Position numbers and translations under genes: made by a program. The notes under the pieces are model-generated. The model saw only the letters and a list, made by a program, of their open reading frames with translations. It ran no database searches and had not been told where the DNA came from. Shown piece by piece: positions 22,227 to 28,581 of a stretch of DNA of 30,117 bases. The stretch comes from Bacteroidales bacterium (GTDB lineage Bacteria > Bacteroidota > Bacteroidia > Bacteroidales > UBA932). Each line of letters starts with the position of its first letter. Position 1 is the stretch's first letter. The stretch lies in NCBI GenBank assembly GCA_017471085.1, contig JAFUWW010000006.1, forward strand, positions 1 through 30,117, written 5' to 3'.

Positions 22227-24935
22227 CTAATAGAAATAGGGAATCGGTCCGATAGTATTATTATACCGGACGGCCGTATCGCCGAATTCACCAAGGGCTC
22301 CGATGAGTTTCCCGGTCAGGCGATACAAAGTACCCGGCTGGAAGTGGAATGGAACATCTCCCTTGAATTCCTGAGGTTCTTCCTTGCCCTCGACGAATCG
22401 GCCCACCACAATCCTCTCGGCGAGATTCCACGACCCGACCTCGTAGCAGACCAAATTATGGGCCACAAAAGGCCACAGGTGCGCATACCCGGCTCCCACG
22501 AATTGATCAAAATAGAAAATACGTCCTTTGTCAGGATAATCAGGATAATAATCATAGGTGGTAGTCCCGTCGGGATATCTCGTACGGGAGGTGCTCCATT
22601 TGATGGGTCCGGCGGCCTCATACACATAGATGGCGACATCGAAACCTGACAGGGTAGGATGCTCGAAAAGAAAATCATACGTTGCGTACATACTTTTCGG
22701 TATGCGTCGGTCATAGTCAATTATTTCGGGAAGATGAACATTCCATTCGGTCCATTCATAAGCCAAATCGATGTTCGTCCGTTTCCCATATGGCTGAAGC
22801 CATCTTTCCCAAATGGGATCGAAGGGGATGGACCCGGTAAATTCCTTGAACGTGTACGTAAGATAGCCTCCCAGGGAAGCCACTTTGGGCGTAAATTCTA
22901 TACTGGGGGTGAGGGCCAGTTTCACGCCGCCCCCACTAAAGGAACTACTGCTGATACCGAATTGCAGGCCAATGTTAGTCTGTACCCCAGCCCCCAGCAG
23001 ACCGTATAAAGAGACAGTGGGTGTCATAATCAGGTGGGCTGAAGCGTAGAGCGTGCCCTCGGCTCCGTCAATCTCGGGATTGAAACCGTCATCCTTGGAC
23101 GATTCGTTCAGATGGTGACGGAACGTGAATCCATCACCGTTGTTGTAAGAGAAACCATACATGCCGAAATCATGGGTATAACTCAGTGATGTCGTGAACT
23201 TGAGGCTGCCTCCTACGGAAACGCCCCCTTCAAAATCGATGGTCGGCACAATCAGGACGCCGGGGGCGATGGGAATGGGAGCGAAATGCATGGTATAGAT
23301 GTGCTTGGTCAGAGACTTCTCTACAGCGGCCTTAAGGGAGAATGCTCCCTTCAATTCCAGGGCGGGCTGCGCCGTGAAGTGGAGGTATTGCAGTGTCCCG
23401 TCAATAATCTTGGCCGCCGCTTTCATTTCCAGGGTCATCTTGGAGGAAAAGGTCGCCTCGCAGGTCAGTGCCTGGCTGTCATTGTGGGATTTGAGATTAA
23501 CATCCAGACCGGGAATCGTAAATTTATGCTTGAACATGGCCCTCGTATCCAGTCCAAGCAGTCCTGCCGTTTCTTCTTCGCCGAAGTATAATCCACCGTC
23601 CGGACCCGCACTGAAAGAAAGTTCCCTGCCATTTTCATCCGTAATGGATTGCAAGGAACCGGCCAGGTCTATCTCGACCCCGCCGCCCTCCAGAAAGTTC
23701 CCGTCAGTGTCGAAAATGGGATCGCCTGTCGTCAATTCCTTGAAAGGGGCGAATATATTTGCCTCCGGTTTGACGTAAATGCGGAAATATGTGTCATCTA
23801 CTTTTTCGCAGGATGCAATCTTGTATACGCCGCCATAGGGCAGGTCATCCGTGGGCATGTCGAAAAGGAGCAATCCACCTATCTCGGGCTGGAAGTCCTT
23901 GTGCACCAGCATATCATATTCTGGGAGCAGGATAGCACTGCCGTTGACATCGTAGCATATACTCCCATTTTCATCCTTCAGGTAAATCTCCCGTGTGGAG
24001 AGGACTTGTGCCAGGTCCATCAGTTCGGGCGTCACGATGCGCGCCTTGCTGTCCAGCTGAGAATGCGCATCCGGAGCCTGGGCCGGCTGTGTCATTTCAC
24101 CTACGGGATAGATAACACCTCGCTGTAGTTCCTTCCCCATCTTTGTCCCGACTGTCCTGACAATCGGGCTTCCTGACCTGAGCACGAACTTCACTTCAAA
24201 GCCCTTGGAATAGTTCCTGGCCGGCACGATCAGGTAAAAGGGCTGCAGGGACCCCGCCTCCACTTCGAGTCCGTTCCCGAAGTCCAGGGTGAGTACCTTC
24301 CCATCCCCTGTAAACGCGGTTTGGGCCGGGTCGGCAGGGTCCACACGCATTTCTCCGCTGACGGGTTTCCCGTCCAGGTCGCGGAACTCCACCCGGTCTA
24401 TGATGCCGTCCTGTTCGAAAACCTGGCCGATTTTCAGGACGGCAAGCAGGCTACGGAATTGGAGGCCTGCATTCCTGTTACCAGTCCCCACCAGAATATT
24501 GGCCTCCGAATCGGGAGTCGACACCCCTGCGGCGCCGCGGAAGTGCTGGGTAGCGGGGAAGTACAGCACCAGCTCCCCTCCCTCCATTTTTGCACGCTCC
24601 TGATAGGGGCTGTAGGAGATCAGATCCGACGAAGGAATCTCCTCCGGCGATGTAAACAGGGCCGTCTTCCCATTGGCGGAAATGCTGCCGGCGGTAAGGG
24701 CGAGCTGCCCGTTGCGGGCATCACCGCCGAAATAACCGATGACATCGCCGTCCTGCCAGCGGGATTCCAGTTTTATACCTGGATTGTCCACGAGGATAGA
24801 CCTCGTCACGACGTCTTCCTTGCCGATCGTGCCGTAGATAGAGTGGGTCTCTTCCGCATCTTGACCAGGCGTCTCGCGTTGACAGGAAGGAAGAACAAGC
24901 AGGACAGATGAGAACAGCAGTAGTATCTTTTTCAT
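22227..24935 (-). CDS. Large fimbrillin-like lipoprotein with uncharacterised beta-rich C-terminus
   Basis: The 902-residue product has a lipoprotein signal with Cys18 (VLPSC). Residues about 35-290 follow the fimbrillin/Mfa-like pattern: TRS near the start, WQDGDVIGYFGG, FTSPEEIPSSDLISYSPY, LVLYFPATQ, then LLAVLKIGQV and a closing GVIYPVGEM. Such domains form surface fimbriae and adhesins in Bacteroidales. The remaining 600 residues are beta-rich with Gly/Thr-rich strands (VSVGGSLKFTTSLSYTHDFGMYGFSY, GLQFGISSSSFSGGGVKLAL) that I cannot assign. It lies 12 bp downstream of the BACON lipoprotein gene, probably in one transcript, and upstream of the kelch-AraC gene. Confidence 0.75.
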   Translation of the reverse strand: MKKILLLFSSVLLVLPSCQRETPGQDAEETHSIYGTIGKEDVVTRSILVDNPGIKLESRWQDGDVIGYFGGDARNGQLALTAGSISANGKTALFTSPEEIPSSDLISYSPYQERAKMEGGELVLYFPATQHFRGAAGVSTPDSEANILVGTGNRNAGLQFRSLLAVLKIGQVFEQDGIIDRVEFRDLDGKPVSGEMRVDPADPAQTAFTGDGKVLTLDFGNGLEVEAGSLQPFYLIVPARNYSKGFEVKFVLRSGSPIVRTVGTKMGKELQRGVIYPVGEMTQPAQAPDAHSQLDSKARIVTPELMDLAQVLSTREIYLKDENGSICYDVNGSAILLPEYDMLVHKDFQPEIGGLLLFDMPTDDLPYGGVYKIASCEKVDDTYFRIYVKPEANIFAPFKELTTGDPIFDTDGNFLEGGGVEIDLAGSLQSITDENGRELSFSAGPDGGLYFGEEETAGLLGLDTRAMFKHKFTIPGLDVNLKSHNDSQALTCEATFSSKMTLEMKAAAKIIDGTLQYLHFTAQPALELKGAFSLKAAVEKSLTKHIYTMHFAPIPIAPGVLIVPTIDFEGGVSVGGSLKFTTSLSYTHDFGMYGFSYNNGDGFTFRHHLNESSKDDGFNPEIDGAEGTLYASAHLIMTPTVSLYGLLGAGVQTNIGLQFGISSSSFSGGGVKLALTPSIEFTPKVASLGGYLTYTFKEFTGSIPFDPIWERWLQPYGKRTNIDLAYEWTEWNVHLPEIIDYDRRIPKSMYATYDFLFEHPTLSGFDVAIYVYEAAGPIKWSTSRTRYPDGTTTYDYYPDYPDKGRIFYFDQFVGAGYAHLWPFVAHNLVCYEVGSWNLAERIVVGRFVEGKEEPQEFKGDVPFHFQPGTLYRLTGKLIGALGEFGDTAVRYNNTIGPIPYFY

Positions 24936-24947
24936 ATCTAGTCAAAT

Positions 24948-25712
24948 TTAATCCCAATCAATATGCTCTCCGTACTGATAATCCTCACCTGAGAGGGTGG
25001 CGTCTTCGTCCCTGACCTCGAAAGAACCCTTGGCATACTCGTCCGAAGAGGAATGGACGGTGACAAGGGCGCTTCTGGGAGAACTCTCCGTTACCGGCCG
25101 GGGAGATGTCGTGATCCTGAGGATGGAAGGACTTTGCTGCTCCAACTTGATCCAGTCCGCCGGCGATATGGGCGTCCATTGATAGCTGTTTGTATAGACC
25201 GGGACATCTATGGTCGCTCCGGACGCAGGCAGGACGACAGGCTGTCCTTCTCTTTCGAACGAGAAGACAACGTAGCTTTGCTGTACAACCTTTATTGTCT
25301 GATTGAATACGGCGCCCGCCTGTACGCTCACCGTACAAATGCGAGGGGGCAAGACCTCCCGGGACTCTCCGTATTCCTGAAGCAGGAGAACGATACTGTT
25401 GTTTTCATTCGCTATTGCCGAACACCAGGTATCGGAAGAAGTGACGGTCCAGTCGGTGACATTGGTTTTCACCGTCATCGCGGCCACCGATACGGCGTCC
25501 CGGTTATAAACCAACTCATAGTCTTGCGGAACAGACGTACCCGAGCTGGTCATAAGATTGAAATAGGGCTTCTCCGGCACCTCTGGTCCGTCGGGCCCTT
25601 CAGACCCCACGGGGTCCACAGGGTCCACCCTCGGACAGGCACAGAGCAAAAGCGCTCCCAGGGCAAGGGCAAAAGCGCTCAATATTTTCTTTCCGCTCAA
25701 TATTGAGTTCAT
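24948..25712 (-). CDS. BACON-domain lipoprotein
   Basis: The 254-residue product starts at the ATG at 25712 (an open frame to 25769 precedes it, but the signal peptide begins here) and has a lipoprotein signal ending in LLLCAC. A Pro/Asp/Gly-rich linker follows, then a first BACON domain (VTDWTVTSSDTWCSA ... LPPRICTVSVQAG ... QTIKVVQQS) and a second BACON-like unit (YQWTPISPADWIKLEQQSPS ... SPRSALVTVHSSS). BACON domains occur at the surface of Bacteroidetes, often beside carbohydrate-active or mucin-binding proteins. Forms a likely two-gene unit with the fimbrillin-like gene. Role inferred as surface adhesion or binding. Confidence 0.82.
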   Translation of the reverse strand: MNSILSGKKILSAFALALGALLLCACPRVDPVDPVGSEGPDGPEVPEKPYFNLMTSSGTSVPQDYELVYNRDAVSVAAMTVKTNVTDWTVTSSDTWCSAIANENNSIVLLLQEYGESREVLPPRICTVSVQAGAVFNQTIKVVQQSYVVFSFEREGQPVVLPASGATIDVPVYTNSYQWTPISPADWIKLEQQSPSILRITTSPRPVTESSPRSALVTVHSSSDEYAKGSFEVRDEDATLSGEDYQYGEHIDWD

Positions 25713-25733
25713 ACTGCTGAGTTTTAATAATAG

Positions 25734-25741
25734 CAAAAGTA
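25734..25741 (-). promoter_or_regulatory. -7 box TACTTTTG for the BACON/fimbrillin-like unit
   Basis: The minus strand reads TACTTTTG, an exact TAnnTTTG match, 21 nt upstream of the ATG at 25712. It supports that start over the longer frame. Confidence 0.6.
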
Positions 25742-25901
25742 GCATCCGTCTCGATTCCGCTTGAATCAAAACGGAAAAACCAGCACTTTCAAAATGCGCA
25801 GCCGACTTTCATATCGCGAAAAAGTGCTGCTGTTCCCTTTGTTTAAGTTTGCGTATACAAAACTGTGTCGCCTAATTCCGCGGACCGGACCTTGCATCGA
25901 C

Positions 25902-25932
25902 TTGCACCGGCCATGCATTTGATTTATCCTTG
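25902..25932 (+). promoter_or_regulatory. Promoter of the BRO-N pseudogene
   Basis: TTG at 25902-25904, a 20-bp spacer and TATCCTTG at 25925-25932 (one mismatch to TAnnTTTG) give a near-canonical Bacteroidetes promoter 17 nt before the ATG at 25950. Confidence 0.5.
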
Positions 25933-25949
25933 TAGGAAACGTTGGACTT

Positions 25950-26631
25950 ATGTCTGATATTGCGAAAATTCAATTGTTCGAGAACAAGAAAGTAAGAACA
26001 GCATGGGATGAGGAGAAACAAGAATGGTTCTTCTCTATTGTGGATGTATGTGGGATATTGACCGATCAACCCACACATGAAAGAGCTAGGAACTACTGGA
26101 AAGTGCTGAAAAACAGGCTCGAGAAAGAGGGAAGTGAAGTGGTTACAAATTGTAACCGGTTAAAACTGATTGCCGAAGATGGTAAACCTAGAGAGACGGA
26201 TGTAGCTGATATGGCAGCAATGTTCCGCGTAATTGAGTCTATTCCTTCTAAGAAAGCCGAACCCATTAAAGTATGGATTGCAAAAGTAGCCGCAGAACGC
26301 ATCAATCAGGCCATTGACCCGGAGCGGCCTTTCCACCAAGGAGTACAAAAAGTACAAGGGCCTCACGAAAGAGAACCTTCGGGACAATATGACCAACATG
26401 GAATTACTGCTGAATGCCCTGGCAGAGGAAACCGCAACTGAAATCAGCAAACAACGCAATCCGGAAGGGTTATCTGAAAATGCCGGTGTCGCCAAAGAAG
26501 GCGCCGAAGTTGCCAAAACGGCTCGCAAAGAGGTCGAGAAGCGGATCGGACGCAGTGTCGTCTCCCCGGAGAAGGCCATAGACCATATCCAATCACCCGA
26601 AGAACCTACCTTTCCCGAAACCCGAAGAACA
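25950..26631 (+). pseudogene. BRO-N/antirepressor-like protein gene, internally deleted and frameshifted
   Basis: The first frame (25950 to about 26324) encodes a typical BRO-N start: FENKKVRTAWDEEKQEWFFSIVDVCGILT ... RARNYWKVLKNRLEKEGSEVVTNCNRLK ... GKPRETDVADMAAMFRVIESIPSKKAEPIKVWIAKVAAERINQAIDPE. At about 26320-26325 the homology jumps to the next frame, where SGLSTKEYKKYKGLTKENLRDNMTNMELLLNAL ... GAEVAKTARKEVEKRIGRSVVS gives the normal C-terminal part. In relatives I recall, roughly 50-60 residues containing an Arg-rich 'GYxREWINQR' region link the two halves; these are gone and the frame is shifted. Read in frame, the first part runs into unrelated residues and stops at 26441. Relatives are phage antirepressors or accessory proteins in genomic islands. 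Confidence 0.85.
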
Positions 26632-26671
26632 ATAACGAAACAGACCGCTTTACTGCGGCCTGTTTCGTTAT
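26632..26671 (+). terminator. Strong 17-bp hairpin after the BRO-N pseudogene
   Basis: ATAACGAAACAGACCGC (26632-26648) pairs with GCGGCCTGTTTCGTTAT (26655-26671) around the loop TTTACT; the single non-Watson-Crick pair is A-C or, on the other strand, G-T. It lies where the coding part of the pseudogene fades out. Its A/T-rich outer ends make it plausible in both directions. Confidence 0.75.
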
Positions 26672-26687
26672 ATTCTGACATCAATCA

Positions 26688-26729
26688 TTACAATTCTTTA
26701 ATACCTTTCTTGATGTCTCTAAGATTCAT
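26688..26729 (-). pseudogene. Truncated 13-codon copy of the small helical protein gene
   Basis: On the minus strand ATG at 26729 reads MNLRDIKKGIKEL and stops. The first eight residues are identical to those of the protein at 20124-20411; after codon 8 the sequence diverges completely. A promoter box lies 23 nt upstream, at the same distance as in the full gene. Confidence 0.75.
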
Positions 26730-26770
26730 ATCTTTCTGAATTAATTCAGTTCAAAGATAGTCATTTTTTC
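26705..26770 (-). repeat. Duplicate of the promoter and 5' end of the gene at 20124-20411
   Basis: Positions 26705-26747 are identical to 20387-20429 (43 bp). Beyond that, the -7 box TATCTTTG (minus strand, 26752-26759 versus 20434-20441) and a T-rich stretch are also conserved, with scattered changes to about 26770. The copy covers the promoter, leader and first eight codons. It directs transcription towards the BRO-N hairpin. Confidence 0.85.
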
Positions 26771-26806
26771 TGAATATCGGCCCGGTTCTTTACTCTGACC
26801 CGCCTT

Positions 26807-26830
26807 TTTGGGAAAACTCGTCCACCCAAA
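26807..26830. repeat. Stem-loop carrying one copy of the ACTCGTCCAC motif, downstream of the YARHG gene
   Basis: TTTGGG (26807-26812) and CCCAAA (26825-26830) form a short 6-bp stem whose loop contains AACTCGTCCA. The motif AACTCGTCCAC is identical to the start of the array unit at 28127. It sits 13 bp after the YARHG stop and may act as a weak terminator. Confidence 0.45.
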
Positions 26831-26842
26831 CACGTTTATGGC

Positions 26843-28075
26843 TTATTCCGCGCGCTCGGCGGCCTGGATAAGGGCGACGTTGAGCTGCTCCAGGAGGGAG
26901 AGCTTGACGGAGGCGTTGTCCGCGGCCGGGGTGTACCACGGCTGTGCCTCGAAGTAGGCCTTCAGGTCCCGGGACTGGAACACATAGCCGCGGGCGGCCA
27001 GGATGGCGTTTCGCATCACGCGCAGGAGCGGCTTGTCGTAGCGCTGCAGGCCGCCGTTCAGCAAGGTGTGGCTGGCGAAATCGAAGCGGCTTCCCTCGTC
27101 GGCCCATTTCAGGTTGAAATAAGACACCGTGCGCTCATACCAGGGCTCCCCGTCCTCCATCTTGACCTCGGTCAGTTGAAGGCCTTCCAGGGTGGGCACG
27201 GCTTCCACCTTCCCCACCAGATAGGGGCCGTCTTCACCGAAATCGAGCACGCCGGTGACCATGCCGTTGAAGGTGACCGGCTGCAGGGGAAGCGGTTTCC
27301 CCGCATACGTCGCCCCGTCGGGCCGAATCTGCACCTTCTTCCCGCCTTCGGTCACGTAATCCCCGGCGATCATCGCCATCCACTGCTCCACGTTCAGAGC
27401 CTGGGAATCCCAGACCTGCGTAGCCTGCAGGGCGTCCATGAGCCGGTTCTTCCTGTCGTAGAAACAGATTACGTCCAGGCCGTCCTGCCGGATGCGGCGG
27501 GCGTAGGCTGCCCCTTCAAACACATTCATCGCCCCGGACGGGCCGTCAGAGACGTCAAACAGATCCGCTCCGGCCGATGCCGGCGTCAGGACAAACTCAA
27601 GCTCTTCCCCTTCCGCCATGGCATTCATGCGCACGGAGCCGTCTTCCGCCGGATGGGCGTCATAGACAAGATCGCCGCCGTACCAGAGACTGCCCTCCGC
27701 GATGTCGGCCATCGGCCTTACAAGCGGCAGCACCTTGAGGACGATGTCGTTGTCGCCGATGACTTCCAGATACGGGTTGTCCGGATGGCTGACATAACTT
27801 ACACGGCAGCCGAATTCGGCGCCGTACTTGGGCTCCTCGGCATTGCGGCTGGGCTGCAGCCTGAACAAGTCCGGCTTCGGGCCCCACTGCTCCAGGGTCA
27901 GTTCTTCGTCTCCAAGGGCGTCCGCCATATAGACAATCGTCCCCATCCGGACCTCCCGGACGGTATAGACGACGGATCCGTCATAGAACCGGTCTCCCAC
28001 CCCGATGCCCTGCGCATGGGTGAGGGTGATGGCGCTCAGCGCGAATGCAATCAGTGAGATGATGAGCCTTTTCAT
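26843..28075 (-). CDS. Secreted YARHG-domain protein with a duplicated N-terminal domain
   Basis: The 410-residue protein has a signal peptide (cut near THAQ, residue 22). Two related units follow: residues about 26-115 (GDRFYDGSVVYTVREVRMGT ... ELTLEQW) and about 127-225 (GSLWYGGDLVYDAHPAEDGS ... ELEFVLTP ... DVICFYDRKNRLMDAL). Both match the N-terminal domain of the beta-helix protein at 1792-3240. The C-terminus (about 351-408) is a YARHG domain: RNAILAARGYVFQSRDLKAYFEAQPWYTP with a following LN-x-x-x-I helix. YARHG proteins are extracytoplasmic in Bacteroidetes and other groups; the role is unknown, though peptidoglycan or envelope association has been guessed. It stands alone. Confidence 0.82.
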   Translation of the reverse strand: MKRLIISLIAFALSAITLTHAQGIGVGDRFYDGSVVYTVREVRMGTIVYMADALGDEELTLEQWGPKPDLFRLQPSRNAEEPKYGAEFGCRVSYVSHPDNPYLEVIGDNDIVLKVLPLVRPMADIAEGSLWYGGDLVYDAHPAEDGSVRMNAMAEGEELEFVLTPASAGADLFDVSDGPSGAMNVFEGAAYARRIRQDGLDVICFYDRKNRLMDALQATQVWDSQALNVEQWMAMIAGDYVTEGGKKVQIRPDGATYAGKPLPLQPVTFNGMVTGVLDFGEDGPYLVGKVEAVPTLEGLQLTEVKMEDGEPWYERTVSYFNLKWADEGSRFDFASHTLLNGGLQRYDKPLLRVMRNAILAARGYVFQSRDLKAYFEAQPWYTPAADNASVKLSLLEQLNVALIQAAERAE

Positions 28076-28104
28076 TGTGAACAGATATTAAGAGCATCAG
28101 CCGA

Positions 28105-28112
28105 CAAATATA
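28105..28112 (-). promoter_or_regulatory. -7 box TATATTTG for the YARHG gene
   Basis: The minus strand reads TATATTTG, an exact TAnnTTTG match 29 nt upstream of the ATG at 28075. The region where its -33 element would lie reaches into the first unit of the palindromic array (from 28127). Confidence 0.6.
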
Positions 28113-28126
28113 ACCATTTTATAAAA

Positions 28127-28300
28127 AACTCGTCCACGGAAAAGGGCATTTTTCATGGACGAACCAGCCTTTTAGCCAGGTTCATCCACATTTCCCGCCG
28201 TTTTCGTGGACGAACTGCATGAAATGAACAACTCGGCCATGGAAAGGCCTCATTTTCATGGACGAAACCGCGGGCCAGGCAAGTTCGGCCATGATGGCTT
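28127..28300. repeat. Tandem array of palindromic ~51-bp units
   Basis: Four starts, at 28127, 28179, 28230 and 28281, are spaced 52, 51 and 51 bp. Units 1-3 each hold an outward-facing pair: a left half (AACTCGTCCACGGAAA, GGTTCATCCACATTT, CAACTCGGCCATGGAAA) and, 21-22 bp on, its inverted partner (TTTTCATGGACGAA at 28150 and 28253, TTTTCGTGGACGAA at 28201). Unit 4 keeps only the left half (AAGTTCGGCCATGATGG). Each of units 1-3 can fold into a hairpin with a stem of about 10-14 bp. This fills most of the 340-bp non-coding gap between the divergent YARHG and small-peptide genes. No function is known. Confidence 0.8.
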
Positions 28301-28382
28301 ATTCCACCCATCGTCCCGAATCATTTAACAATCCGGGACGCAGGTTTTGTGAAGGCGGGACGGGAGTTTCCATCCAGCGCCC

Positions 28383-28390
28383 TATTTTTG
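28383..28390 (+). promoter_or_regulatory. -7 box TATTTTTG for the small peptide and lipoprotein genes
   Basis: This is an exact TAnnTTTG match 25 nt before the ATG at 28416. The position suits a transcript covering the small peptide and the lipoprotein 4 bp behind it. Confidence 0.5.
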
Positions 28391-28415
28391 CCAGCACAAC
28401 AATCGCAAAACTACT

Positions 28416-28577
28416 ATGGGCAAAACAGAAACGAAAGAATTGTACTTTTCACCTGAAACACAGGCGTTTGGAATGCAGATGGAAGGAGGGATCCTTACCA
28501 TCAGCGGCAAAGGGGCCGGGCTTTTCGGAGCCGGCGTAGATGAAAGTGATGCAGATAGTAACGGAAGTATTTGGTAA
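28416..28577 (+). CDS. 53-residue small protein upstream of a fimbrillin-like lipoprotein
   Basis: The frame ATG 28416 to TAA 28575-28577 encodes a 53-residue protein with KELYFSPETQAFGMQMEGG, ILTISGKGAGLFGAG and an acidic end VDESDADSNGSIW. Small Bacteroidales proteins of this style (a Y-x-x-P start, an EG-x-L-x-x-S middle and a G-A-G-x-D end) are, from memory, often found next to surface lipoproteins; no function is known to me. There is no signal peptide or membrane helix. A TATTTTTG box lies 25 nt upstream, and the next gene starts 4 bp after the stop, which supports it as a real first gene of an operon. Confidence 0.65.
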   Translation: MGKTETKELYFSPETQAFGMQMEGGILTISGKGAGLFGAGVDESDADSNGSIW

Positions 28578-28581
28578 GCTT

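Noticed and set aside
25950..26770. Complete insertion sequence or prophage
   Set aside because: No transposase, integrase or flanking terminal inverted repeats with target duplication are visible; only a BRO-N remnant, a hairpin and a duplicated fragment are present.
28127..28300. CRISPR array
   Set aside because: The repeated motif is short, alternates in orientation and varies between units, and there are no cas genes nearby; intervals are too short for spacers plus repeats.
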